Assembly (NCBI GenBank): GCA_910586585.1
Contig: CAJUKA010000014.1
Coordinates: forward strand, 1 to 64,000
Direction: 5' to 3'
DNA from: an uncultured Lachnospiraceae bacterium
Lineage (GTDB): Bacteria; Bacillota; Clostridia; Lachnospirales; Lachnospiraceae
Length of the DNA: 64,000 nucleotides
The notes beneath the pieces were generated by a model. That model was given only the letters and a program-made list of their open reading frames with translations. It had not been told where the DNA came from and made no database searches. Below, piece after piece: positions 53,581 through 60,895 of this stretch; within the stretch, counting starts at the first letter, position 1, and every line of letters starts with the position of its first letter. The translations under genes were made by a program, and so were the position numbers.

Positions 53581-55251
53581 TTACTCTCCTTTCATCGCAC
53601 TCACTAGCCCATTAATCATATCTTTTAACTGTTCAAGATTAATTCCTTCTTCAGTCGATGCCATATTTCTGCTATCAATGTTCTTGTCAGCGACCTGAGT
53701 ACCTGTCACACAAGCTGCGTGTGCTGCTGCCATCGGATTTCTGACAAAACTTGCTGGGGACTGTGCATCACATCCGCAACTGTTGCACCCAGTACTGTAG
53801 GAAATCGGTGTTGCCGGAATCGCTGAACATGTCTCATTCCGCATAGATTCCAATGCTGTATTGTTTCTATAAAATGTAGCATCATCGCTAACCATTGTAG
53901 TGACATTTTTGATGCCATAGCATACTGTCTTCTTATTGATCAGATGCAGTGGTGTCACATTCTCTGATACAGAGCTTCCGCCCATAGTTCCGCAGCCTAA
54001 TGTAAACGCTGGTGCAAGTCCGGTACTCAAACCAGTTCCTCCCATACTGCCTCCAGTATTGACAAGAATACGTGACGCAGGTTTTACAGCAAATTCACGG
54101 ACAATTTTCTCATCTTGCGTATGCAAGTTCATGGTATGTCCGATACCATTTTGAAGCAGCTTCATAGAAAGCTCACATGCTTCATGCCAGTCACGTACAA
54201 CATAAAAGCCCAATACACAAGTCAGTTTCTCATACGAAAGTAGATTGTCTTCTCCGACACCGGTCTGTAATCCAATCAAAACCGTTGTATTATCAGGTAC
54301 GCAGATTCCTGCACCGTCTGCAATAACCTTCGCAGATCTTCCCACATATTTTGCATTCATAGTATGACCATTTTTAAACAGTATCTTGCATACTTTGCGA
54401 AGCTCATCTGGATTCAGGAAATATGCGCCTTGTGCTTTCAATTCTGCAACAACTGCATCATGGTTGCACTCTTCCACAATAATAGACTGTTCTGATGCGC
54501 AAATAGTACCATTATCAAACGTCTTGCTTGCAATAATATTTGAAACTGCTTTTTTCACGTCGGCGGTACGTTCGATATAAGAAGGTGAGTTGCCTGCACC
54601 TACGCCAATCGCCGGCTTCCCTGCGCTATAAGCAGCCTTTACCATACCTGGACCACCTGTTGCAATAATCAACTTGATCGCATCATTGTGCATCAATTCA
54701 TTTGTCGCTTCCATTGTACACATAGACAGGCATCCAATTGTGTCCGAAGGTGCTCCGGCATCTACTGCCGCCTGTGCCATCAGTTTAGCTGCTCTGGATG
54801 TACATTTCAGCGCTGATGGATGCGGCGAAAATACAATCGCATTTCTTGCCTTAACCGCTATCATAGATTTGTAAATTACAGTTGATGTAGGGTTTGTAGA
54901 TGGTACAATCCCCATAATCAACCCAACGGGATCTGCGACTTCAAACATTTTGTTTACAGGATCTTCAGAGATAACGCCTTGTGTTTTCATATCTTTTATA
55001 TAATTATACACCAGAGTTGATGCCGCATGATTTTTGTATGCTTTGTCTGGTACTTTTCCAAAGCCCGTCTCTTCTACAGCCAACTGCGCGAGCTCCAACG
55101 CATGCTCTTCAGCTACCTTGACCATATTTCTCAAAATTTTATCAATCTGTTCCTCTGTGTACTTTGCAATCCGTTCCGCAGCTACGGAGCCGTATTTGCA
55201 AAGATCCCTGGCATCCTGTATAGATCGCAGATCAAAATCCATATTATCCAT
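53581..55251 (-). CDS. CoA-acylating acetaldehyde dehydrogenase of the choline locus
   Basis: Oxidises acetaldehyde to acetyl-CoA with NAD+ in the microcompartment lumen. It has the aldehyde dehydrogenase fold with IMGIVPSTNPTSTV, FSPHPSA and GAGNSPSYIE. The catalytic cysteine is in GTICASEQ, residue 251. The C-terminal part (about residues 440-556) carries an unusual Cys-rich linker (STGCNSCGCD) and a final amphipathic helix (LEQLKDMINGLVSAMKG) resembling an encapsulation peptide. AGGAGG precedes the ATG. CutF is the usual name for this role in choline loci. Confidence 0.92.
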   Translation of the reverse strand: MDNMDFDLRSIQDARDLCKYGSVAAERIAKYTEEQIDKILRNMVKVAEEHALELAQLAVEETGFGKVPDKAYKNHAASTLVYNYIKDMKTQGVISEDPVNKMFEVADPVGLIMGIVPSTNPTSTVIYKSMIAVKARNAIVFSPHPSALKCTSRAAKLMAQAAVDAGAPSDTIGCLSMCTMEATNELMHNDAIKLIIATGGPGMVKAAYSAGKPAIGVGAGNSPSYIERTADVKKAVSNIIASKTFDNGTICASEQSIIVEECNHDAVVAELKAQGAYFLNPDELRKVCKILFKNGHTMNAKYVGRSAKVIADGAGICVPDNTTVLIGLQTGVGEDNLLSYEKLTCVLGFYVVRDWHEACELSMKLLQNGIGHTMNLHTQDEKIVREFAVKPASRILVNTGGSMGGTGLSTGLAPAFTLGCGTMGGSSVSENVTPLHLINKKTVCYGIKNVTTMVSDDATFYRNNTALESMRNETCSAIPATPISYSTGCNSCGCDAQSPASFVRNPMAAAHAACVTGTQVADKNIDSRNMASTEEGINLEQLKDMINGLVSAMKGE

Positions 55252-55269
55252 ACTATTCCTCCTAAAAAA

Positions 55270-55902
55270 TTAATTCGTGTAGAAATCTTTCAGCCAATCT
55301 GTTAATTCCTTCTTTGTCATATTCATTACAGATTCACTGCTAAGATTTATTTCCGGATATTCGTTGAGGATCATTTCTTTTATTTCGGCTGTCCTGGAAC
55401 GCTTCAACGATGAAACTGCCCGGTCAATCCCATCTGTTTCTTTCAGTTCTTCCATAGCTGCTCTGTTTGCAACCGCTTTCTTTGCATCTGTCTCCTGGTT
55501 TTCATCCTCAACTGCTTCCGTCTCTGGATTTGGGCTGTCGTCCTCATCCGCTTCTGGCTCTGCCTGCAACGTTTCTTCCTGTAATTCATCTTCTTTCTTC
55601 TCTATTTCTTCCTTTTCTTGAATTAGGTCTGCAGAGCCTATAACCAAACCATCAAGACTTTCATGCGGACGCGGGATAACATGTGTGGACAGAATTGTTC
55701 CTCCCATTCTGGTAACAGAGGCTATTGCCGCATCTACAGATGCTCTGCATGCTGCAACATCACCTGTAATCGTAATCGTTACAATTCCACCTTTTACAAA
55801 TGTTCTTTCTATCAGATGTACTTCTGCTGCTTTAAGCATCGCATCTGCACTTTCAATAGCAGCAACCAGTCCTCTGGTTTCTACAAACCCCAAAGCCTGC
55901 AT
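55270..55902 (-). CDS. BMC-H shell protein with long C-terminal extension
   Basis: Residues 1-90 are a standard BMC-H domain (ALGFVETRGLVAAIESADAM to STHVIPRPHE). It is followed by an acidic, low-complexity linker (about 95-150, Glu/Asp/Ala-rich) and a C-terminal helical domain (about 155-210, RTAEIKEMILNEYPEI and MTKKELTDWLKDF) resembling a SAP/HeH- or Rho-N-like fold. The tail could bind cargo, nucleic acid or the lumen side of the shell; its function is inferred. AGGAGG precedes the start. Confidence 0.88.
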   Translation of the reverse strand: MQALGFVETRGLVAAIESADAMLKAAEVHLIERTFVKGGIVTITITGDVAACRASVDAAIASVTRMGGTILSTHVIPRPHESLDGLVIGSADLIQEKEEIEKKEDELQEETLQAEPEADEDDSPNPETEAVEDENQETDAKKAVANRAAMEELKETDGIDRAVSSLKRSRTAEIKEMILNEYPEINLSSESVMNMTKKELTDWLKDFYTN

Positions 55903-55919
55903 ATATCATCCTCCTATTT

Positions 55920-56016
55920 ACAGTTCCGCGCTTTCTTCCACCGCTCTGTATGCCAGAACAATTCCTTTCCATTTTCAATGTCATGAATTGTTCTGCGCGA
56001 TGGAAGGAAGCGCTGT
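55920..56016. other. Long intercistronic hairpin before the extended shell gene
   Basis: Outer pairings acag/ctgt, cgctt/aagcg and cttcca/tggaag surround an inner 11-bp perfect stem (55954-55964 with 55985-55995). It lies between the eutQ stop at 56059 and the shell start at 55902. It could set relative expression of the downstream shell gene by partial termination or mRNA protection. Confidence 0.6.
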
Positions 56017-56020
56017 TTTA

Positions 56021-56055
56021 TAGTCGCTGCGCGACGGCACTAAAGGGTAAAGCCT
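56021..56055 (-). repeat. Partial copy of the SD-adjacent repeat family (copy D)
   Basis: On the minus strand, CTTTACCCTTTAGTGCC is followed by hairpin gtcgc-gca-gcgac (56023-56035). This matches the 3' third of the 168-bp repeats with a few substitutions, directly after the eutQ stop. The tail here joins the long hairpin and not a ribosome site. Confidence 0.65.
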
Positions 56056-56058
56056 GTA

Positions 56059-56736
56059 TCAGTATGTTGCATAGAATGCCTTGCCAAGTCCCTTGGCGCC
56101 AAATGCACACTGAATACCCTTGTTGATAAAGAACACATCGCCAGACTTCGCTTCATATACTTTTCCATCAATTGTAACAGTAATGCAGCCGCTTATGATA
56201 TAATATATCTCCTGGCATTCGGTTTTCCATCCAAAGTTAACATCATCAATCGTTATCACGCCTGCCGCTATTGAAGATTGATCCTTCGCTCCAATGATTT
56301 CCCTGTAATGAACCTTTCCTGTCTGAGCAGGATCGCCTGTATCCAAAACCTCTGTCTTGATACTGCCTCCGCGAATCAGCTTGAAGCCCGCCGGATCATA
56401 TTCTGCATCATATGGCTTACAAACTCCCGAACAGGCATCCAGCATTCCTTTCAATAGGCCGCTGTCCTGCAGGCATGACAATACTTTAAAAATCAATTCT
56501 GCACTAACTTCCTCTTTTGGACTTTCAGCTGACACTACAGGTTTCTGCTCCTGACAGCAGGAAGCAGACAATGTCATCTCTGGAACTGGACACGCTCCTT
56601 CTTTTAGCATCATGCCATTTGTGCTGATTGCATCCCTTGCTGCTGGCGTAAGCAATGTATCTCGGTCTACATAAACAATATTCTTTCCCTCCGCCTTCAT
56701 TGCGTTTATGGCAGCTACATCAATCAACCTCTTCAT
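56059..56736 (-). CDS. eutQ: EutQ-like cupin protein
   Basis: The 225-residue protein has an N-terminal part with LLTPAARDAISTNGMMLKEG (also present in EutT-like proteins) and a C-terminal cupin (about residues 115-225: SKDQ-type turn, VNFGWKTECQEIYYIISGCI, VYEAKSGDVFFINKG). EutQ has acetate-kinase activity in Salmonella and is linked to microcompartment assembly; which applies here is unknown. AAGGATAAAA precedes the ATG. It is 21 nt downstream of the BMC-P gene. Confidence 0.86.
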   Translation of the reverse strand: MKRLIDVAAINAMKAEGKNIVYVDRDTLLTPAARDAISTNGMMLKEGACPVPEMTLSASCCQEQKPVVSAESPKEEVSAELIFKVLSCLQDSGLLKGMLDACSGVCKPYDAEYDPAGFKLIRGGSIKTEVLDTGDPAQTGKVHYREIIGAKDQSSIAAGVITIDDVNFGWKTECQEIYYIISGCITVTIDGKVYEAKSGDVFFINKGIQCAFGAKGLGKAFYATY

Positions 56737-56757
56737 TTTTATCCTTCACCTCCTGTT

Positions 56758-57024
56758 CTATTCTTCAAAGCAGCAATCTTCATCAATAATTCCAACAATT
56801 GCCGCATCCACTGGAATCCTATCATCTTCAAACATTCTTCGTGCAGAAGATCCCATGGTCACAAGTACCCTGTCGCCGATTCCTGCGCTTATCACATCTG
56901 CTGCCACCAGTCTCTTTCCGGCATCTGCTCCGCCTATTATCTCAACAAGCATAAGCTTATACCCATGTAAAAGCTCTGATTTTCTAGTCGCCCAGATATT
57001 GTCAATCAATCTTGCTGTTACCAT
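56758..57024 (-). CDS. Microcompartment vertex protein BMC-P (EutN/CcmL family)
   Basis: The 88-residue pentamer-forming protein caps shell vertices. The family pattern is visible: MVTARLIDNIWATRKSELLHG at the start, KLMLVEI, a central VAADVISAGIGDRVLVTMGSSARRM and a closing VGIID. The start at 57024 follows GGGAAAG. A longer frame to 57063 overlaps the preceding gene and would add 13 residues not typical of the family. Confidence 0.92.
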   Translation of the reverse strand: MVTARLIDNIWATRKSELLHGYKLMLVEIIGGADAGKRLVAADVISAGIGDRVLVTMGSSARRMFEDDRIPVDAAIVGIIDEDCCFEE

Positions 57025-57037
57025 TTTTCTTTCCCTC

Positions 57038-57322
57038 TTACAGGTTCTCCCTGATGTTCTCAATCGCAGACTCTACCGAAGAAGTATCTCCAAATATTGC
57101 CAGCAATATCATATTCTGAGGGCAGCTTCCCCTGATATCCTCCACCGTAACACCCACTGCCTTTTCGGCAATATCAGCCGCTACAATCATCTCTATCATC
57201 CTGCCCTGTACAAGCCCAACTGCACCAACCTTTTCCAGCTTCTCTTTGCTGCCGGAACCCTTCCGCCGCTCCAAGATATCAAGCGTACCCTGCGTTGGGG
57301 ATTTAATAATTCGAAATTCCAT
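57038..57322 (-). CDS. BMC-domain shell protein with N-terminal extension
   Basis: The 94-residue BMC protein has an N-terminal 30-residue extension (MEFRIIKSPTQGTLDIL then charged) before a core (VGAVGLVQGRMIEMIVAADIAEKA to SSVESAIENI). The order of strands suggests a permuted EutS/PduU-like hexamer, but the protein is divergent from PduA and its exact type is uncertain. It overlaps neither neighbour and is 15 nt downstream of eutJ. Confidence 0.82.
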   Translation of the reverse strand: MEFRIIKSPTQGTLDILERRKGSGSKEKLEKVGAVGLVQGRMIEMIVAADIAEKAVGVTVEDIRGSCPQNMILLAIFGDTSSVESAIENIRENL

Positions 57323-57337
57323 ATCTTCGCCGCCATC

Positions 57338-58183
57338 CTATCTCTCTTCTGCTGTACAGCTAAAGGCAATTCCCAGAGGGGTTACAAACATGGGATCTAC
57401 CGGCTTATAAGTTGGTATTCCCGTCTTCTTTTCAATAATATCTTCGATTCCTTCCAAACAACAAGTACCACCCACCAGAGAAATACTATCAACCTGGTGC
57501 CCTTCAATATGCTGATTGATAATCGTCGATACTTTTTCAACTACAGGTTTTAATACAGGTAATATTTCCTTATGATTGGCTGGATTTCTCTTGAAAAGTT
57601 CCGCCTCCTCAAAGGTTTTGCGATATGCGCCAGACAACACCAGAGAAAAATGTGTTCCTCCCGTCGGCTCATCCGCTACATAGACTACCTTTCCATCCTT
57701 GAAAATAGATATTCCTGTAGTTCCTCCGCCAATATCTACCACAGCTCCATTTTGTATGCGAAGCACTTTATTGGCTGCGGTGGATTCGTCTTCTAATGCT
57801 GTAATAATATATCCTGCTGATTCCACCACATTTTTGACCGCTCCTCCATCCAAAGTATCTGTCCCTGGCGGTATTGCTGCTGCCGCATAAACCAGCTCAT
57901 CCACGCCAAGTTTTTCTTCTAGCCCTGATTTCATTCGGCGAACGATTTCAACTGCTCCGATATAATCCACTACCATTCCGTCTCTTACTACGTCCGCATA
58001 TTCATAAGCTCCTGCCACAGGCTGCCGGTTCTCATCCAGAACCACTGTCACCACACATGCGGTTCCCAAATCCACGCCCACATAGTAGACAGAACTTTCC
58101 GAACAGACAGGGTGTTTTACTACCTTTTTAAATTTTTCTACAAGCTCATCGCAAAACTTGAAATCTATTGCATCCTTCTGCAT
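57338..58183 (-). CDS. eutJ: EutJ-like actin/Hsp70-fold chaperone
   Basis: The 281-residue ATPase-fold protein has phosphate 1 YYVGVDLGTACVVTVVLD (about residues 40-57), phosphate 2 GAVVDIGGGTTGISIFKDG (about 155-173) and an adenosine loop LVGGTCCLEGIED (about 240-252). EutJ is a DnaK/FtsA-like protein of ethanolamine and glycyl-radical loci, proposed as an assembly or reactivation factor. The start at 58183 follows GGGGGTGAAA. It overlaps the upstream gene's end by 19 nt. Confidence 0.88.
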   Translation of the reverse strand: MQKDAIDFKFCDELVEKFKKVVKHPVCSESSVYYVGVDLGTACVVTVVLDENRQPVAGAYEYADVVRDGMVVDYIGAVEIVRRMKSGLEEKLGVDELVYAAAAIPPGTDTLDGGAVKNVVESAGYIITALEDESTAANKVLRIQNGAVVDIGGGTTGISIFKDGKVVYVADEPTGGTHFSLVLSGAYRKTFEEAELFKRNPANHKEILPVLKPVVEKVSTIINQHIEGHQVDSISLVGGTCCLEGIEDIIEKKTGIPTYKPVDPMFVTPLGIAFSCTAEER

Positions 58184-58887
58184 TCTTTCACCCCCGCTGC
58201 CATACATATCATCTGTGACAATTTATTGATAATCTGATTAATCGCTTCAGTCACTGCTATCAGGCGCTTCTCCTCTCCCAACGCACTTAGTACCTCCGCA
58301 ATGTGAATCCTTATCGCCCTAAGCTTTGCTCTCAGAGCATTTATTTGAACAATTATTTTTCCATTTGCCGACTGAATATAGAAATCAGTAATTTCAAAAC
58401 AATTTCCTAAATCCTTACCACAATTTTCCTGTTTCATTCCTGTACACCCTTCAAAACAGATATTACAATTTGCTGGTTCCTCTGTAAGAAGAGCTTTTAT
58501 TCTGCCAAATTCATGCCCTGCCTTTGACATCCGTCCAGCGATTTCGATATCTACCTCAATGAGCTGGCTCGTTATGACAAAAAATTCCGCCTCCAAAACT
58601 TCTATATAGCTTTGCAGTTTTGCAATTGACAGAGAATTTTTCTTTGAATTTGCTTCTTTCCAAGGCTCAGAATCTGCATGAATATTATAATTCCTTTCCT
58701 GTGTCTTGGAGTTTCCAGGCGGCACGCCAAGCTGCTGCTTAGCTCCAGCCTCAAAAAAGTTAATTCTCCGATCTGATAGGAATTGCCTTGCACCCGGAGT
58801 TAGGCGGGTATTCTTTTCAATTTGATAGTCTGTAAAAGGCTGTTCATTGAATTGGACACGAAGATCATATTCTGTTATAAATTTCAT
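58165..58887 (-). CDS. EutT-like (cobalamin adenosyltransferase family-like) protein
   Basis: The 240-residue protein has an N-terminal domain with FITEYDLRVQF and RLTPGARQFLSDRRINFFE, matching EutT starts. A helical domain (about 85-230) follows, with a cysteine cluster CNICFEGCTGM (about residues 142-152) and a later Cys. EutT adenosylates cob(I)alamin for ethanolamine lyase, but CutC is B12-independent. The histidine-containing CC motif of EutT is not matched exactly. The role here may be structural, redox or metal-related. GGAGG lies 6 nt before the ATG. Confidence 0.72.
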   Translation of the reverse strand: MKFITEYDLRVQFNEQPFTDYQIEKNTRLTPGARQFLSDRRINFFEAGAKQQLGVPPGNSKTQERNYNIHADSEPWKEANSKKNSLSIAKLQSYIEVLEAEFFVITSQLIEVDIEIAGRMSKAGHEFGRIKALLTEEPANCNICFEGCTGMKQENCGKDLGNCFEITDFYIQSANGKIIVQINALRAKLRAIRIHIAEVLSALGEEKRLIAVTEAINQIINKLSQMICMAAGVKECRRMQ

Positions 58888-58900
58888 TCTAGTCCTCCAT

Positions 58901-58944
58901 GTCAGAGCAGCTTATTGCGATTAAGGCATATATGAGGCTCTGAC
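58901..58944. other. Hairpin before the EutT-like gene
   Basis: Perfect 8-bp stem gtcagagc (58901-58908) with 58937-58944, adjoining the ribosome site of the EutT-like gene on the minus strand. It could affect its translation. Confidence 0.45.
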
Positions 58945-58954
58945 TCAAATTGAC

Positions 58955-58991
58955 GATTGAAAAATGAGTGCATCGGCATAATTTTTCAATC
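58955..58991. other. Hairpin at the end of the EutP gene
   Basis: Perfect 11-bp stem (58955-58965 with 58981-58991) with an inner tgc-atcg-gca. It touches the eutP stop codon. There is no U-run, so mRNA stabilisation is as likely as termination. Confidence 0.5.
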
Positions 58992-59446
58992 TATTCTCCA
59001 TCCAATACCAGGCCGAACAGATAACTCTTAAGCTTCTCTATTCCTACCTCATCATCGTTACTATTAATATAAAACCAAGGCTTATTTATCCCGGTTTTTT
59101 TCAACTGTGCTTCGCACTTTTGTATGCATATCCCCTCCTGTCCGCATTTTGTTATAACTCCCGTTACAGGATAATTAAAAACCTTCGCAAATCCAGGGGA
59201 ATATGCTTCCCGCATGTTAAGTGCATCCACCAACATTACAATCTGAGATGCATGATTTTGTGCTGCTGCTATTAGATGCTTATACATCCAGGGATTATCC
59301 AGATAGGAACCAGGAACATCAATGGTATATTTTCCAAAAATCATATCTTGAGTCTTTCGAAGCGGGCCGCTGTGTTCATCGATTGCATGACAGAGCGTTG
59401 TCTTTCCGCTTCCTGTAGCCCCTATAACCATGATCCTCCTTTTCAT
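58991..59446 (-). CDS. eutP: EutP/PduV-like small GTPase-fold protein
   Basis: The 151-residue P-loop protein has GATGSGKTTL (about residues 9-18), a switch-like IDVPGSYLDN, a VMLVDALN strand and a TKCG in place of the TKxD base motif. PduV localises to microcompartments, and EutP has been reported to phosphorylate acetate; which applies here is unknown. It is flanked by the CutR-like shell gene upstream and a hairpin and the EutT-like gene downstream. Confidence 0.85.
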   Translation of the reverse strand: MKRRIMVIGATGSGKTTLCHAIDEHSGPLRKTQDMIFGKYTIDVPGSYLDNPWMYKHLIAAAQNHASQIVMLVDALNMREAYSPGFAKVFNYPVTGVITKCGQEGICIQKCEAQLKKTGINKPWFYINSNDDEVGIEKLKSYLFGLVLDGE

Positions 59447-59539
59447 ATCTGTTTCCTTTCTCCGTAAAATCTGTTTTGCCTTTGCCGTCAGACCTTGATA
59501 TGGAATTCATTTCACCTTCCTAATATCATCATCTCTTGA

Positions 59540-59899
59540 CTATGTTCTAGTAATTGGCGCCACTGCAAATTCCAGCATTTTATGCAGCGTATCTGTAACT
59601 GCCACAAGAGCTGTCTCTACACTTTGGACATCGCCGCTCAAAACCACCGAACCTGTAAACCGATCCAAAAAACCAATTTGTACATTCGCTGCTTTTGTAG
59701 CTATATCTGCCGCAATAATTGCTGTATCATAGGGTGAAAGTGTAAGAATTCCTATGGCTCCCGCTTCGTCAATGCCAAGCCTTTCATATATATCATGCAT
59801 CGGCGATGCAATCACATGTGCAATGGTTACCTGTTTCCCAGGTACTGATTCTTCAATGATCCGGTTCTTTCCATCGGAGCTATCGTTAGGAAATCCCAT
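59540..59899 (-). CDS. Circularly permuted BMC-H shell protein (CutR/EutS/PduU-like)
   Basis: The 119-residue shell protein has an N-terminal strand region (ESVPGKQVTIAHVIASP) before the BMC core (DEAGAIGILTLSPYDTAIIAADIATKA, LDRFTGSVVLSGDVQSVETAL). This matches the EutS/PduU order and the choline-locus CutR. Its N-terminal barrel should cap the pore. GAGGGAGG precedes the ATG. It lies 13 nt downstream of cutD on the minus strand. Confidence 0.9.
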   Translation of the reverse strand: MGFPNDSSDGKNRIIEESVPGKQVTIAHVIASPMHDIYERLGIDEAGAIGILTLSPYDTAIIAADIATKAANVQIGFLDRFTGSVVLSGDVQSVETALVAVTDTLHKMLEFAVAPITRT

Positions 59900-59912
59900 T
59901 TTTATTCCTCCC

Positions 59913-60866
59913 TCAATGCCGAATTACCGCTACTGGCAAATCATATCCGCTGATCCATTTTTCTATTCTGTCCAAATCTTCTGCCGAAAGAGAGGGATCA
60001 CCTTCTATCTGGTACTCCATTCCAAGCTGCTTATACTTGTTGATGCCCATCTTATGATATGGTAGCAGGTCTATTCCCTTAAAATTATCGTAATCCTGAT
60101 AGGGTGTCAACAGTCTCACAATTCCTTCGATGTCTTCTTTTCTGTCATTAACTCCTTTCAGCAGCGGCATCCTAATCTTGACATTTTTATTATTTCCCAA
60201 AAGCCACTTCACGTTTTCAACAATCAGTTCGTTCCGGACTCCGGTCCACTCATAGTGCCGTTCTGAGTCAATATGCTTCATATCAAACAGGAATAGGTCT
60301 ACAAATGGAGCTATCATTTTCAGATTCTCAGGTTTTACATAACCGCATGTCTCGATTGCAGTTCCAATTCCTGCCTTCTTGCATGCCGCCAGAAGACTAA
60401 CTGCTGCTTCTGGCTGGCTCGTTACCTCACCTCCGCCAAGCGTGACACCTCCGCCTGACATCATGTAGAAATCCTTATCTTCCATTATAATATCCAGAAG
60501 TTCAGATATGGTTTTTTCCTCACCTGCAATATTAATCGCCTTTACCAAACAAGCCGATTCACACTGACGACAGCCAATGCACTTCTTATTGCGATCGATC
60601 CAGTGTTCCCCTGTGCTGGCCGAAATCTGATGAACACCATTTGGACACACTTGAACGCATCTTCCGCAGTTCACGCATACATCGGACTTAAACATCAACT
60701 TAAATTTCCGTTCAAGCCCCTCTGGATTGGAACACCATTTGCATCTGAGCGGGCAACCCTGAAAAAATATCAGAGTCCTAACGCCGGGGCCGTCAAATGT
60801 GTTGTATTTCTGCACATTAAATATGACAGCCTTTCGTTCAATATTTTCATTTCGCACTTCGCTCAT
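59913..60866 (-). CDS. cutD: Choline TMA-lyase activating enzyme CutD
   Basis: Radical SAM activase that installs the glycyl radical on CutC. The 317-residue protein has the CxxxCxxC cluster C38, C42, C45 (in GCPLRCKWCSNPEG). Two ferredoxin-type [4Fe-4S] motifs follow (CVNCGRCVQVCPNG and CIGCRQCESACLV), typical of GRE activases of the CutD/HpdA type, then a TIM-barrel part with GGGEVTSQPE. The start at 60866 follows AAGGGG. It is 29 nt downstream of cutC and almost certainly cotranscribed. Confidence 0.93.
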   Translation of the reverse strand: MSEVRNENIERKAVIFNVQKYNTFDGPGVRTLIFFQGCPLRCKWCSNPEGLERKFKLMFKSDVCVNCGRCVQVCPNGVHQISASTGEHWIDRNKKCIGCRQCESACLVKAINIAGEEKTISELLDIIMEDKDFYMMSGGGVTLGGGEVTSQPEAAVSLLAACKKAGIGTAIETCGYVKPENLKMIAPFVDLFLFDMKHIDSERHYEWTGVRNELIVENVKWLLGNNKNVKIRMPLLKGVNDRKEDIEGIVRLLTPYQDYDNFKGIDLLPYHKMGINKYKQLGMEYQIEGDPSLSAEDLDRIEKWISGYDLPVAVIRH

Positions 60867-60895
60867 AAGCAAACCCCTTCATTCTGTATGATTTT

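Noticed and set aside
58165..58887. Straight annotation as cobalamin adenosyltransferase EutT
   Set aside because: The N-terminal similarity is real, but the key cysteine/histidine motif is not matched exactly and no B12-dependent enzyme is in the locus; reported as EutT-like only.
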